From the NCBI GenBank assembly GCA_947378425.1, contig CANCJV010000036.1, positions 1 to 43,280 on the forward strand: a DNA stretch of 43,280 nt. The letters are read 5' to 3'. The translations under genes were made by a program, and so were the position numbers. The DNA comes from Synechococcaceae cyanobacterium (lineage in GTDB: Bacteria; Cyanobacteriota; Cyanobacteriia; PCC-6307; Cyanobiaceae). Shown piece after piece: positions 8,416 to 16,514 of this stretch. The notes beneath the pieces are model-generated. The model ran no database searches, had not been told where the DNA came from, and was given only the letters and a program-made list of their open reading frames with translations. Positions within the stretch are counted from its first letter, which is position 1. Each line of letters starts with the position of its first letter.

Positions 8416-8582
8416 CAATTCTTGCCGGAAAGAAACAGAGAACAACCGAGCACCATCGCCACGATCAGGGTGAAACGCCCCAGCAGGAAAGGAAGCACGA
8501 TCTGCTTGCGAAACAGGGACTGCTCGAAGGATTGAAGGCGTTGACCGAAGCATTCAAGCGGCAGAAACAGGGAGCCGAACAT
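8415..8582 (-). CDS. Unrecognised 55-residue single-pass membrane protein inside the nrt operon
   Basis: Right after nrtB a frame opens at ATG 8582, only five bases past the nrtB stop. It reads MFGSLFLPLECFGQRL at the start and ends CSLFLSGKN before TGA. Residues ~28-51 (beginning IVLPFLLGRFTLIVAMVLG) form one hydrophobic helix with an internal Arg. The N-terminal half is amphipathic with an RK pair before the helix. By eye 38 of 55 codons end in G or C, as expected for coding sequence here. The tight spacing suggests coupling to nrtB. I do not recognise a family and know of no gene at this position in studied nrtABCD operons. It could be a small accessory or regulatory subunit of the transporter; that is inference. 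Confidence 0.55.
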   Translation of the reverse strand: MFGSLFLPLECFGQRLQSFEQSLFRKQIVLPFLLGRFTLIVAMVLGCSLFLSGKN

Positions 8583-8587
8583 CCGCT

Positions 8588-9433
8588 TCACTGTCCCGCC
8601 GCGATGCGGTTCTGAAGCCAGACCATCAGGCGATCGAGAATCAGGCCGATGGCACCGATCCAGATCACGCCAAGGATGATGTCGGACACATAGCTGTTCT
8701 GATAAGCATCCCAGATGAAGAAGCCGATACCGGGAGTGCCGGGCATCACGATTTCGGCGGCGATGATCGCCAGCCAGGCCAGACCGATGGAGATGCGCAG
8801 ACCAGTGAAGATATAGGGAAGTGCCGAAGGGATGAGAACCTTGGTGAAGAAGTTACGCCTGGACATCTGCAGCACCAGGGCCACGTTGCGGTAGTCCTGG
8901 GGGATCTGACGGACGCCTTCAGCCGTGTTGATCAGAATCGGCCAGATCGAGGTGATGAAAATCACAAAGATCGCGGCCGGCTGATTGTTCTGGAACAGCA
9001 CCAGGGCGATCGGCACCCAAGCCAGTGGCGCCACCATGCGCAGGAATTGGAACAGGGGATCCAGGGCCCGATCCAGGGCCTTGTTGAGGCCGACGGCGAT
9101 GCCCACGGCAATGCCGACAACGGCCGCCAGGGTGTAACCAAGCGCGACGCGGCTGAGGCTATTCATCGCGTGCAGAAAGAGGCCCTTATCGAGGCCTCCG
9201 CGATCGAAGAAGGGGTAGAACAACAGCTCACGCGTGCGCTCTTCGGTGAACAGGCTGAGCGGACCGGCCAGTTTGGTGAGGCCGAGCGTGGCACTGAGCT
9301 GCCAGAAGAGCAGGAAACCGCCGATGCCGAACAGGGGCGGCAGGAGCACTTTGCGCTGCTGTTTCCACCACAGGGCCGCTGCGCTGGGGCTGCGATCGCC
9401 GCGACTGGAGCTGGAGTTGGTGCTGGTCGTCAT
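8588..9433 (-). CDS. nrtB: Nitrate ABC transporter permease NrtB
   Basis: A 281-residue inner-membrane protein with about six helices. It has the binding-protein-dependent permease signature for coupling to the ATPase near the C-terminal third (GLAWLAIIAAEIVMPGTPGIGFFIWDAYQ). A proline-rich, Ser-rich N-terminal tail precedes helix 1 (LFGIGGFLLFWQLSATLG). Sequence and length match the NrtB/CmpB branch of the SsuC/TauC-type permeases. It would form the transmembrane path as a dimer with NrtC and NrtD on the cytoplasmic side. It lies 123 bases after nrtA, with a hairpin in the gap, and five bases before a small membrane ORF. Confidence 0.9.
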   Translation of the reverse strand: MTTSTNSSSSRGDRSPSAAALWWKQQRKVLLPPLFGIGGFLLFWQLSATLGLTKLAGPLSLFTEERTRELLFYPFFDRGGLDKGLFLHAMNSLSRVALGYTLAAVVGIAVGIAVGLNKALDRALDPLFQFLRMVAPLAWVPIALVLFQNNQPAAIFVIFITSIWPILINTAEGVRQIPQDYRNVALVLQMSRRNFFTKVLIPSALPYIFTGLRISIGLAWLAIIAAEIVMPGTPGIGFFIWDAYQNSYVSDIILGVIWIGAIGLILDRLMVWLQNRIAAGQ

Positions 9434-9515
9434 GGGGACAGATCCTGGAGTTGGAGAGAACGGAATGGCGCGTCAAGGCAAGAGCTGTTCCAGGCGAAAA
9501 AGCTTGGGAAGAAAC

Positions 9516-9549
9516 GGGCCCGCCACCTGCCTGGTGGAGCAGCGGGCCC
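9516..9549 (-). terminator. Strong hairpin just after nrtA, candidate attenuator
   Basis: GGGCCCG (9516-9522) pairs with CGGGCCC (9543-9549), and the inner CCACC (9523-9527) pairs with GGTGG (9533-9537) around a five-base loop. Five bases are bulged on one side. It begins about seven bases after the nrtA stop. On the coding strand it is followed by GTTTCTTCCC, a weak T-tract. Partial termination or 3'-end protection here would yield more binding protein than membrane subunits, a common arrangement in ABC operons. Confidence 0.55.
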
Positions 9550-9556
9550 AGGGTGA

Positions 9557-10909
9557 TCACTTCTTGATCTTCAGAGAATCCAGATAGGTCTGGGGATTCT
9601 CCGGGTCATAAACCATGCCATCAAAGAAGGTCTCCTTGCCGCGGCTGGATCCACTGGGGATGTCCTTGGCAGGGACCCCCACCTCCCGGGCGGCCTGCTT
9701 CCAGAGGTCCTCCCGGGTCACCTTGTCATTGATGGCTCTGGCCTGTTCGATGGTGTCGACCGTGCCGGGGAAGAACTTCCAGCGCAGCGACTCCAGCAGG
9801 AACCAGAGCGTGAGGCTCTTGTAGGGATAGGAGATCACCCCGCGATCGCTGTTCCAGTACAGAGGACCCATCTTCGGATCGCTCTCGGGCGTACCACTGG
9901 CGCCGATCTTGTACTGGCCCTTGAGGGAGTCCTGCAGCACCGGCAGGGGCACGTTGTACCACTTGCGCGAACTCAGAATCCTGGCGGCTTCATCCTTATT
10001 GTCCGGCTTGTCCAGCCACATCTGGGCTTCGATCAGACCCTTGAGCAGGGCCACGGCCGCCTTCGGATGCTGATCCACCCAGTCGGAGCGAACGGCCAGA
10101 TATTCTTCCGGGTGCACTTTCCAGATCTGGGCCGTGGTGGCCGCCAGATAGCCGATGTTGTCCTTGGCGATGCGGGACGGCCAGGGATCACCGGTGGAGA
10201 AGGCCTCCATCGTGCCGTTCTTCATGCCCTGCAGGGTTTCAGGTGCCGGCACCTTCAGCAGTTCCACCGACGTGTCGGGATTGACGCCACCGGCGGCGAG
10301 CCAGTAGCGGATCCAGATTTCCTGGTTGGCCTTGGGGAAGGTATAAGCGGCGCGGAACTTACGACCCTGCTTCTGGTTGAACTTGACAAAGAAGCCGGGT
10401 GAAGACGTCTTGAGGTCCACGCTCAGGTTGCCATCCTTGACGGAGTTGGCGGCAGCGATGCCATTGCCCTGACTCATCAGCATGGCCAGCACCACCATCG
10501 GCACCTTCTTGCCGTTGGTGATCGCTCCCTCGGTGATCATCTGCGGCATCGGCAACTGCCACTGGCCGCCGTCAATACCACCGCCAGCCGAACCGAGGAC
10601 CACATTGTCGCGGGCGGCTCCCCAGCTGGCCTGCTTGCTCAGCTTCACCTCGAGGCCGTGCTTGGCAAAGAAGCCCTTGTCCACCCCGATCACCAGCGGA
10701 GCGGCTTCCAGGATCGGGATGAAACCGAGGCTGATGGTCTTGGTTTCGAGGTTGGTGTCCCTGACCGCAGGGGCGGGTGTTGAGCCATTGGTCGCACCAG
10801 AGCCGCTGGAGCTGGTGCTGCTGGGTGGATTGCCCAGGCATCCGGCAAGGAGCGTGGTGGAGCAGACCGTAGCGCTGAGCAGGGCGAGAATACGACGACG
10901 CTTGGTCAT
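9557..10909 (-). CDS. nrtA: Nitrate-binding periplasmic lipoprotein NrtA
   Basis: A 450-residue binding protein. ATG 10909 is chosen because it opens directly on MTKRRR plus a hydrophobic stretch and lipobox LLAGC (Cys ~24); an ATG at 10963 would add 18 residues. A Ser/Gly/Pro-rich linker follows, then the binding domain: KQASWGAARDNVVLGSAGGGIDGGQWQ, WIRYWLAAGGVNPDT, AFSTGDPWPSR and AQIWKVHPEEYLA. The GGQWQ segment and the Lys in IWK look like NrtA rather than bicarbonate-binding CmpA, as far as I recall those sequences. One difference: the residue before TFP, His in the NrtA I remember, is Tyr here (AAYTFP). First gene of the nrt cluster; no canonical NtcA box (GTA-N8-TAC) was seen upstream. 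Confidence 0.87.
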   Translation of the reverse strand: MTKRRRILALLSATVCSTTLLAGCLGNPPSSTSSSGSGATNGSTPAPAVRDTNLETKTISLGFIPILEAAPLVIGVDKGFFAKHGLEVKLSKQASWGAARDNVVLGSAGGGIDGGQWQLPMPQMITEGAITNGKKVPMVVLAMLMSQGNGIAAANSVKDGNLSVDLKTSSPGFFVKFNQKQGRKFRAAYTFPKANQEIWIRYWLAAGGVNPDTSVELLKVPAPETLQGMKNGTMEAFSTGDPWPSRIAKDNIGYLAATTAQIWKVHPEEYLAVRSDWVDQHPKAAVALLKGLIEAQMWLDKPDNKDEAARILSSRKWYNVPLPVLQDSLKGQYKIGASGTPESDPKMGPLYWNSDRGVISYPYKSLTLWFLLESLRWKFFPGTVDTIEQARAINDKVTREDLWKQAAREVGVPAKDIPSGSSRGKETFFDGMVYDPENPQTYLDSLKIKK

Positions 10910-11592
10910 GGGAAAAATGGGAGAAACAAGGGAAAAAAACAAGCAGAAACGGGACCCAGACACTGCCGCTGAAGACAGCCCGAAGCCACCAGTCCATGGA
11001 TCAGGATTCAGTTGCGATCAGCTGCGGCGATCGCGAGCAGAAGCCTCACCAAGACAGAAGAAAATCTCCGTACACCGAGCGCCATCAGCACAGATGTGCA
11101 GCTGAAACAAGCACCTCAACAAGGGCCCCAGTCACCATCAGGCCAGGGTGATCTCGAACCCAGTCTCGCGATCAACCTAGACCTTCAAAACCGACAGCGA
11201 ACCCAAACGGAGTGGTTGAATCAGATCCATGCTTCAAAGGCTTCTCAGCTCAACCATTGCGTCAAGCCATCACGAGCCAGACGCAGACGGTGACAGCAAC
11301 CCAACCCGCCATCAACAACAGGCAGCGGATCTGGTCACCACTTCGAGTGCAGGAAAGTGCAGGGTCATTCCTGGATCCTGGTTCCAGCAGCCATGCAGAT
11401 GACTGAAAGAACAGAGATCCCTGGCAGGCAAATTCACCCAAACTGGAAGCGATTCCGCAACCCTATATGCTGGGCATGGCCGCAATCCCAGACTTGAGCA
11501 CAGGGGCAATTCCGTCCTCACGGCTGTTCAACAGCTTTGCGTCACCCTCAAGCAAGCTCAGCCAGCAGCCGACCCGTTGTCTCTCCCGGAGG

Positions 11593-11625
11593 ATGCAGAC
11601 GCTCGCCGGCGGCGGCCGTCTGCAT
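11593..11625. repeat. Inverted repeat forming a strong hairpin
   Basis: ATGCAGACG (11593-11601) and CGTCTGCAT (11617-11625) are perfect nine-base complements around a 15-base GC-rich loop that can itself pair. It lies in the nrtA upstream gap, far from either gene. It could be a terminator without a T-run, an operator or a relic. Confidence 0.6.
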
Positions 11626-11671
11626 CAGAACAGGCGGCTGAACATCAGGAGCAGGCAATCACTCCTGGGAG

Positions 11672-11687
11672 CTCGGCTGCAGCCGAG
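11672..11687. repeat. Perfect 16-bp palindrome
   Basis: CTCGGCTGCAGCCGAG reads the same on both strands with no spacer. It lies 46 bases after the inverted repeat at 11593-11625. Dyad symmetry of this length suits a dimeric DNA-binding protein, but no known operator is recognised. Confidence 0.55.
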
Positions 11688-12025
11688 GTTGGCGAAACGG
11701 ATGCTGCAATCCCATCCCTGACAGGCTGCTGAAACCATTTCCGGCCCTGGCTGACTGATCTTTCAGCGACCAAGGAGCGATGACAGACTGGGGCCTGGGG
11801 CTGAGCGGATGGATCGGGAAGTCCCGCGGTTGTCCTGCCCAACCGGGGCTTCCGCGTCAACTCTGGGGCAACTCATCACCACAGCCTCGGCTATGGATAC
11901 GGCGCTGACCGCGGCGGCAACGGCGAGATCCAGAGCGTTGGCGTTGGGCTGCCTGAATGGTGGAGGACATGGGCTGGCTAGCGAAAGAGATTGAACAGGG
12001 AATCGGGTGGAATCATCACCCAACC

Positions 12026-12047
12026 GGGGGGCTATTCATGCCTCCCC
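12026..12047 (+). terminator. GC hairpin with weak T-tract
   Basis: GGGGGGC (12026-12032) pairs with GCCTCCCC (12040-12047) apart from one bulged T, around the loop TATTCAT. TTCT follows. It resembles an intrinsic terminator, but no plus-strand gene is evident upstream of it. Confidence 0.3.
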
Positions 12048-12232
12048 TTCTGATGACGCGAACCCTAAGAGTCGGTGACCAGGAGTGGGTGTGCTGATCG
12101 TCAAGGCTTGCCAATGCCCTCGATCAGTCCCGGTGATCAATGGAGGGGATCGCCGGCTGGGAGGACCTGTATCGGGCCCTGATGGCGACATCGCGACGCG
12201 ACGCCGAATGTCAGGACAACGCCTGATCGTTC

Positions 12233-12246
12233 CGTCAGGCCTGACG
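12233..12246. promoter_or_regulatory. 14-bp palindrome just upstream of the diguanylate cyclase gene
   Basis: CGTCAGGCCTGACG is a perfect palindrome ending 37 bases before the TTG start at 12284. Position and symmetry suit an operator; the binding protein is unknown. Confidence 0.3.
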
Positions 12247-12283
12247 CCGGGCCCCAGCGGCAGTCAAACCGGCTGAAGAGGCC

Positions 12284-14464
12284 TTGAATAGACCCAGCCC
12301 GTTGTCCCGAGCCACCATGCCGCAACCGGGCTCAGCAACGTCTCAGGCCCAGGCGGGCCTGGGCTGGCCCGGGGCTGTGCGCCGGCGCCTGGTGGCCGGC
12401 GAACGGCAGCTGCCGCTGATGGTGCTGGTGATCGGTCTGAGCATCACCGCGGTGGTGACCGAACAGAACCGCAGCCTCAATCAGCAGGCCCATGAACGCA
12501 TGGAGGCCGCCCTGATGGGGGACGTCTCCGAGGCCATTGAGATGAAGTTGCGCAAGGCCGTCGACACGATCAGCGGCGTGGCCGGCCTGTTCAACGCCTC
12601 CAGCCCGGTGAGCCGGCAGGCCTTCCACAGGTACTACGCCACCCTGGACCAGGAAGAGGGCGGCCTGGAGGGCATCCAGGGGATCGGCTTCGCCGCCGAC
12701 GTGAGCGCCAGCGAGCGGCGGACGTTCACCAATCGCATCCGCGCCGAAGGCTTTCCGGACTTCACGATTCACCCCGCCGGCCCTCGTCCCCACCTCAGCG
12801 CCGTCGTCTACCTGGAGCCCTTCAACCTCCGCAACCAGCGGGCCTTCGGCTTCGACATGGCCAGCGAGGCCAGCCGGCGCGCCGCCATGGATCGGGCCGC
12901 CAGCAGCGGTGTTCCCGCCATGTCGGGCAAGGTGCGCCTGGAGCAGGAGCGCAACCCGGGTACCCAGGCCGGTGTGCTGATCTATGACCCCATCGATCGC
13001 AACGCCGCCACCGGCCTGCCGGGCGCTCCCGGCCACGACGGCGGCAGGCTGAAGGGCTGGGCTTTTGCTGCGATCCGGGTGGGTGATCTGGTCGAAGCCT
13101 CGCTGCGGACCGTCAACAACCCGGATCTCAGGGATTCGGCGGTGCTCGTCTATGACGGCACCAGGCCCGGCCAGGCCCCCTTGCTGTTCGACAACCAGCA
13201 GCTGCACGGCAGCGATCGGCTCAGCGATCCCCAGTACGAATCGATCGAGGTGGCAGGCCGCCGCTGGCTGATCGGCATCCAGTTGAGCCGTCAGCTGATG
13301 GCACCGACAGGACTGACCGCGAATCTGCTGCTGCTGGGCGTGACAGGCTGCCTGGCCTCCTCGGTCGCGGCGATGGGCACCCGCATGCTGGTGGACAACC
13401 ACCTGGCCACCAAGGCAGCCCTGAAGCTGGCGGAACAGGCCAATAACGAACGGGCCCTGGCCGCGGTCGTGTTCGAATCGTCGCCCCAGGGCATCGTCGT
13501 CACCAACGCCCGCAGCGAAGTGCTGTCCGCCAACCAGAGCTTCGCCCGCATCACCGGCTATTCCGCAGCCGAAGTGCTGGGTCGCACCCTCAATCTGCTC
13601 AAGTCAGGCCGCCACGACGCGCAGTTCTACACCGACCTGTGGCGGCAGGTGAAGGAGCGGGGCTCCTGGCAGGGTGAAATCTGGAATCGCCTGCGCAACG
13701 GCGAAATCCGCCGTCACGAACTCAGCATCACGACCGTCACCAACCAGAACCTGCAGACCACCAACTACGTCGGCATGCTCCAGGACGTCAGCGAGCGCCA
13801 CCATCGCCAGGAGAAGATCCGCCATAAGGCCCTGCATGATCAGTTGACGGGGCTGCCGAACCGGGGGCTGCTGATGGAGATGGCCGACCAGGCCCTGGCC
13901 AGGGCGGAACAGCATCCCGATCGCCACGTCGCCATCCTGTTTCTCGACCTCAACGGCTTCAAACCGGTCAACGACAGCTACGGCCATGCCGTCGGCGATC
14001 AGGTGCTCAAGCTGGTGGCCCGGCGGCTGCGAGGCGCCATCCGCACCGATGAACTGCTCTGCCGCCTGGGGGGCGACGAGTTCGTGGTGCTGGTGCCCGA
14101 TGCCTCCAATCTGGAGGATCTGCAGATCTTCGCCGCCAAGTTGCAGCAGGTGGTGGCGGCCAGCCGGCACGAGGCAGCCCAGCCGATCGATCTGAGTGTC
14201 AGCATCGGCATCGCCCGCTCCCCCGACCATGGCGTCACCGCCGGTCAGCTGCTCAGCGCCGCGGACGACGCCATGTACCGGGCCAAGCAGGCGCCCCTGA
14301 CGCCGATCCGAATCGCCGGTGAAGGGGATGGCCACCGGGCCGCTCCCGGCCTGGAGGATCGGGCCACAGCGAACGCCGCCAGCGACATCGATTCCAGCGA
14401 CATCGATTCCAGCGACAACGACCTCAGCGAGCACGCCGCCGGCGACCAGCAGGGCCCAGCCTGA
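12284..14464 (+). CDS. Membrane-bound CHASE-PAS-GGDEF diguanylate cyclase
   Basis: A 726-residue protein. Helix 1 (~43-60, LPLMVLVIGLSITAVV) and helix 2 (~344-366) enclose a periplasmic CHASE domain (for example IQGIGFAADVSASER, FGFDMASEASRRAAMDRA, AGVLIYDPI). A PAS domain follows (~391-500, FESSPQGIVVTNARSEVLSAN), then a GGDEF domain (~517-672) with an intact active motif RLGGDEFVVLVP. It should make c-di-GMP in response to an external small molecule. The RxxD inhibitory site is altered to RTDE, so product feedback may be weak. No EAL domain. The tail carries an acidic SDIDS repeat. Start choice: TTG 12284 has AAGAGG upstream; ATG 12317 is in frame without a clear ribosome site. Confidence 0.88.
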   Translation: MNRPSPLSRATMPQPGSATSQAQAGLGWPGAVRRRLVAGERQLPLMVLVIGLSITAVVTEQNRSLNQQAHERMEAALMGDVSEAIEMKLRKAVDTISGVAGLFNASSPVSRQAFHRYYATLDQEEGGLEGIQGIGFAADVSASERRTFTNRIRAEGFPDFTIHPAGPRPHLSAVVYLEPFNLRNQRAFGFDMASEASRRAAMDRAASSGVPAMSGKVRLEQERNPGTQAGVLIYDPIDRNAATGLPGAPGHDGGRLKGWAFAAIRVGDLVEASLRTVNNPDLRDSAVLVYDGTRPGQAPLLFDNQQLHGSDRLSDPQYESIEVAGRRWLIGIQLSRQLMAPTGLTANLLLLGVTGCLASSVAAMGTRMLVDNHLATKAALKLAEQANNERALAAVVFESSPQGIVVTNARSEVLSANQSFARITGYSAAEVLGRTLNLLKSGRHDAQFYTDLWRQVKERGSWQGEIWNRLRNGEIRRHELSITTVTNQNLQTTNYVGMLQDVSERHHRQEKIRHKALHDQLTGLPNRGLLMEMADQALARAEQHPDRHVAILFLDLNGFKPVNDSYGHAVGDQVLKLVARRLRGAIRTDELLCRLGGDEFVVLVPDASNLEDLQIFAAKLQQVVAASRHEAAQPIDLSVSIGIARSPDHGVTAGQLLSAADDAMYRAKQAPLTPIRIAGEGDGHRAAPGLEDRATANAASDIDSSDIDSSDNDLSEHAAGDQQGPA

Positions 14465-14475
14465 GTCGCCTCAGG
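14460..14475. terminator. Hairpin over the cyclase stop codon
   Basis: CCTGAG-TCGC-CTCAGG is a six-base-pair stem that includes the TGA of the cyclase gene, between two convergent genes. No T-run follows, so terminator function is only possible. Confidence 0.3.
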
Positions 14476-14495
14476 CCCAGAAATCGGAGGCCGGA

Positions 14496-14897
14496 TCAAC
14501 CGGGCAGGATCACCCGATCAATCACGTGCACGACGCCGTTGTCGCAGGCCACATCGGCGCTCACCACCGTGGCGTTCTTGACCTCGAAGGGCTCGCTGCG
14601 GCGGATCGGCACCGGGGCCCCCTCCAGGGACGGCCATTCGGCCCTGGCGATCAGATCGGCGCGGCTGTGGGCGCCGGCGAGCACGTGGAACCTGAGGATG
14701 CGCGCCAATTGCGGCGGGTTGTCGACCAGGGTCTGCACCGTGCCGGCAGGCAGGGCGGCGAAAGCGTCATCCACCGGGGCGAACACGGTGAACGGACCCG
14801 GACCTTCCAGAGCGGCGGTCAGACCGGCCACCTCGACGGCGGTGAGCAGGGTGCCGAAGCAACCGGCGGCCCGGGCGGTTTCAAGAATCGTGGCCAT
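14496..14897 (-). CDS. cupS: CupS, fasciclin-type subunit of the NDH-1MS CO2-uptake complex
   Basis: A 133-residue single FAS1/fasciclin domain. It starts MATILETARAAGCFGTLLTAVE and contains the FAS1 hallmarks GPFTVFAPVDDAFAALP, ILRFHVLAG and GVVHVIDRVILP. There is no signal peptide, so it is cytoplasmic, unlike most fasciclin proteins. CupS of Synechocystis is a small fasciclin-fold protein encoded directly after ndhF3-ndhD3-cupA. The same order here identifies this gene as cupS. CupS binds the tip of the NDH-1MS complex with CupA, facing the cytoplasm. A gap of about 200 bases separates it from cupA, so it may have some independent expression. Confidence 0.85.
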   Translation of the reverse strand: MATILETARAAGCFGTLLTAVEVAGLTAALEGPGPFTVFAPVDDAFAALPAGTVQTLVDNPPQLARILRFHVLAGAHSRADLIARAEWPSLEGAPVPIRRSEPFEVKNATVVSADVACDNGVVHVIDRVILPG

Positions 14898-15098
14898 GGG
14901 AAGTGCAAGGTGAAGGAACAGACCAAGGCAAGGATTCCAAGGGGGCTCAGGCGGGCCTGATGCGGCGGCTGGCCCAGTCCCCTGTCATGCCCCGGGAGCG
15001 CCCCTCAGGCGGGACAGGGGCTGAATGGAGCCGGTGACGTTGCGGCAGCAGCTCGGTGTCGCTGGCCAGCCAGGGCGGGCCGTCGAGCCCCCGAACCC
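14898..15098. other. Gap between cupA and cupS
   Basis: About 200 bases within the CO2-uptake cluster. No frame, T-run terminator or recognised motif was seen; it is longer than the other gaps in this cluster. Confidence 0.4.
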
Positions 15099-16409
15099 TC
15101 AGCGGTAGTCCTGACTCTGGATGGCGCCCAGCCGGGCCTCGGGCCGCAGGAAGCGATCCATCTGGGCCTCGAAGAAGCGGCGGTTGGCGAGCAGATGCTC
15201 GGGATCGGTGTCGTCGAGGGGATAGAGCAGGGCACAGCGCAAGGCCTGGATCACCGCCGAGGTGACGTTGTACATCGAGCGCTGGAAGGTGATGCCCAGC
15301 TGGATCAGCTGGTCCTCCTCACCGCGGCGATGCTGGGCATAGAGCTCCTCGAGATAGGGCGGCAGGAAATGCAGCATGTCCTGCATCAGCAGGGTCGGCG
15401 GAATACCGGCGGAGCCCACCGGAAAGACATCGGCATAGAGGATGCCGTAGTGGAAATCGGACTGATCCGTCGGCACCTGACCCGCCTGGGCGTTGTAGCT
15501 CTTGGTGCCGCGGAAGGGAGCCGTGCGGTAAAAAACCGCTTCCACATAGGGCAGAGCCGCCTCGTAGAGCCAGGTGAATCCTTCCGATTTGGGAATCACC
15601 TCGATGCACTCATCCCCGACATAGACATGGTGGTAGATCGGCCGGCCGGCAACGGCGAAGATGCCATTCACCAGGAAGTTCATGGCATCAGGAACCCCCT
15701 GGAAACCGCCCTCGTCGTAGAGGTCACTCATCTCGAAGAACACCGGCGCCATCACCTCCCAGAACAGACCGAGATTGGCGTAGTAGCTCATCTGCTTGAC
15801 CTGCTCCATGAACATCTCAGGGAACAGCTTGTACAGGCCAAGCATCACCGGATTGCCCTTGAAAAAGGCGCGGATCGCCCGGTCGGCATTGGCGCGGTAG
15901 GAATCGCTTTCGAGGTAGGCGTTGAAGCGGCCGCCCATGCCCTGATGCCAGAGCATGGCCTGCATGCAGGCCTCGGCGAACTCCATGTTGATGCGGTCGT
16001 GCCAGAGGTGATGCAGCAATTTCGGCATCGCCACCGTTTCGCCCCTGGCCATGAACGCCAGCAATTCCGGATGGGCCTTCTCGCCACCACGCCAGATGCG
16101 CAGCTGCGATTCATCCCCGGCATAGGCATTGGGCCGATCGAGATAGGCCTGGCTCGGAAAGTACTTGAAGGCGGGCAATGGATTGAGAAACACCCGTTCA
16201 GCGATATAGAGCAGGTCGCGCCAGTAGAAGTCCATCGGCACGGCATAGGCCTTGTAGATACCGATGATCTGCATCAGATTCTCCGGCGTATCCGGCAGCA
16301 TCGAGCCGCCGGCCTCCAGCCGATGAATCACCTCCGCCCAGGGATGCTCGGAGGGGGGGATCAGGGGCGCCTGGACGGGAGCTGGGGGGGGGGCAATGGC
16401 AGGGCTCAT
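15099..16409 (-). CDS. cupA: CupA (ChpY), CO2-hydration subunit of NDH-1MS
   Basis: A 436-residue soluble protein of the CupA/CupB (ChpY/ChpX) family, known only from cyanobacterial NDH-1 CO2-uptake complexes. Family landmarks include DTPENLMQIIGIYKAYAVPMDFYWRDL near residues 40-65 and a His-rich stretch LLHHLWHDRINMEFAE at ~131-146. His134 and Arg139 have the spacing reported, as I recall, for the Zn-binding His and Arg of CupA in the NDH-1MS structure. The protein converts CO2 to bicarbonate, driven by electron transport and proton pumping through NdhF3/NdhD3. Pairing with ndhF3/ndhD3 makes it the inducible, high-affinity CupA type rather than constitutive CupB. The Pro/Ala-rich first 20 residues look like a loose extension. 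Confidence 0.93.
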   Translation of the reverse strand: MSPAIAPPPAPVQAPLIPPSEHPWAEVIHRLEAGGSMLPDTPENLMQIIGIYKAYAVPMDFYWRDLLYIAERVFLNPLPAFKYFPSQAYLDRPNAYAGDESQLRIWRGGEKAHPELLAFMARGETVAMPKLLHHLWHDRINMEFAEACMQAMLWHQGMGGRFNAYLESDSYRANADRAIRAFFKGNPVMLGLYKLFPEMFMEQVKQMSYYANLGLFWEVMAPVFFEMSDLYDEGGFQGVPDAMNFLVNGIFAVAGRPIYHHVYVGDECIEVIPKSEGFTWLYEAALPYVEAVFYRTAPFRGTKSYNAQAGQVPTDQSDFHYGILYADVFPVGSAGIPPTLLMQDMLHFLPPYLEELYAQHRRGEEDQLIQLGITFQRSMYNVTSAVIQALRCALLYPLDDTDPEHLLANRRFFEAQMDRFLRPEARLGAIQSQDYR

Positions 16410-16514
16410 GGCACAGGGCAGCGGTGGAAGGGAAACGGCGATCTGGGTTGCTCTCGAACCAACGGGCCATGGGGGCCCCGGGCCCGCCCGGGACGAAACC
16501 GGCGGCCCGATGGC

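Larger units (their letters stand above)
10910..12283. other. 1.37-kb gene-poor gap between nrtA and the diguanylate cyclase
   Basis: No frame here convinces: the longer ones (11012-11293 plus, 11467-11721 plus, 11763-12023 minus) have no recognisable domain and shadow-like composition. The gap must hold the nrtA promoter on the minus strand and the cyclase promoter on the plus strand. Visible structure: an inverted repeat at 11593-11625, a 16-bp palindrome at 11672-11687, a GC hairpin at 12026-12047 and a 14-bp palindrome at 12233-12246. A plus-strand frame near 11814-11980 reads through about 50 codons without a start and may be gene debris. No tRNA was found. Confidence 0.5.

Noticed and set aside
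5332-10909. Operon read as bicarbonate transporter cmpABCD
   Set aside because: Considered because CO2-uptake genes are close, but the binding protein has GGQWQ and IWK features I associate with NrtA, and no cmpR is nearby. Not fully excluded.
10910-11340. NtcA box upstream of nrtA
   Set aside because: Scanned for GTA-N8-TAC and relaxed GT-N10-AC; no match was found by eye.
11687-11760. Insertion-sequence end (CAGGCTGCTGAAACC resembles some IS termini)
   Set aside because: Only one short match; no second inverted end, target duplication or transposase remnant could be shown.
11467-12023. Small frames at 11467-11721 (plus) and 11763-12023 (minus)
   Set aside because: No domain, no ribosome site, and composition like other non-coding frames in this GC-rich DNA.
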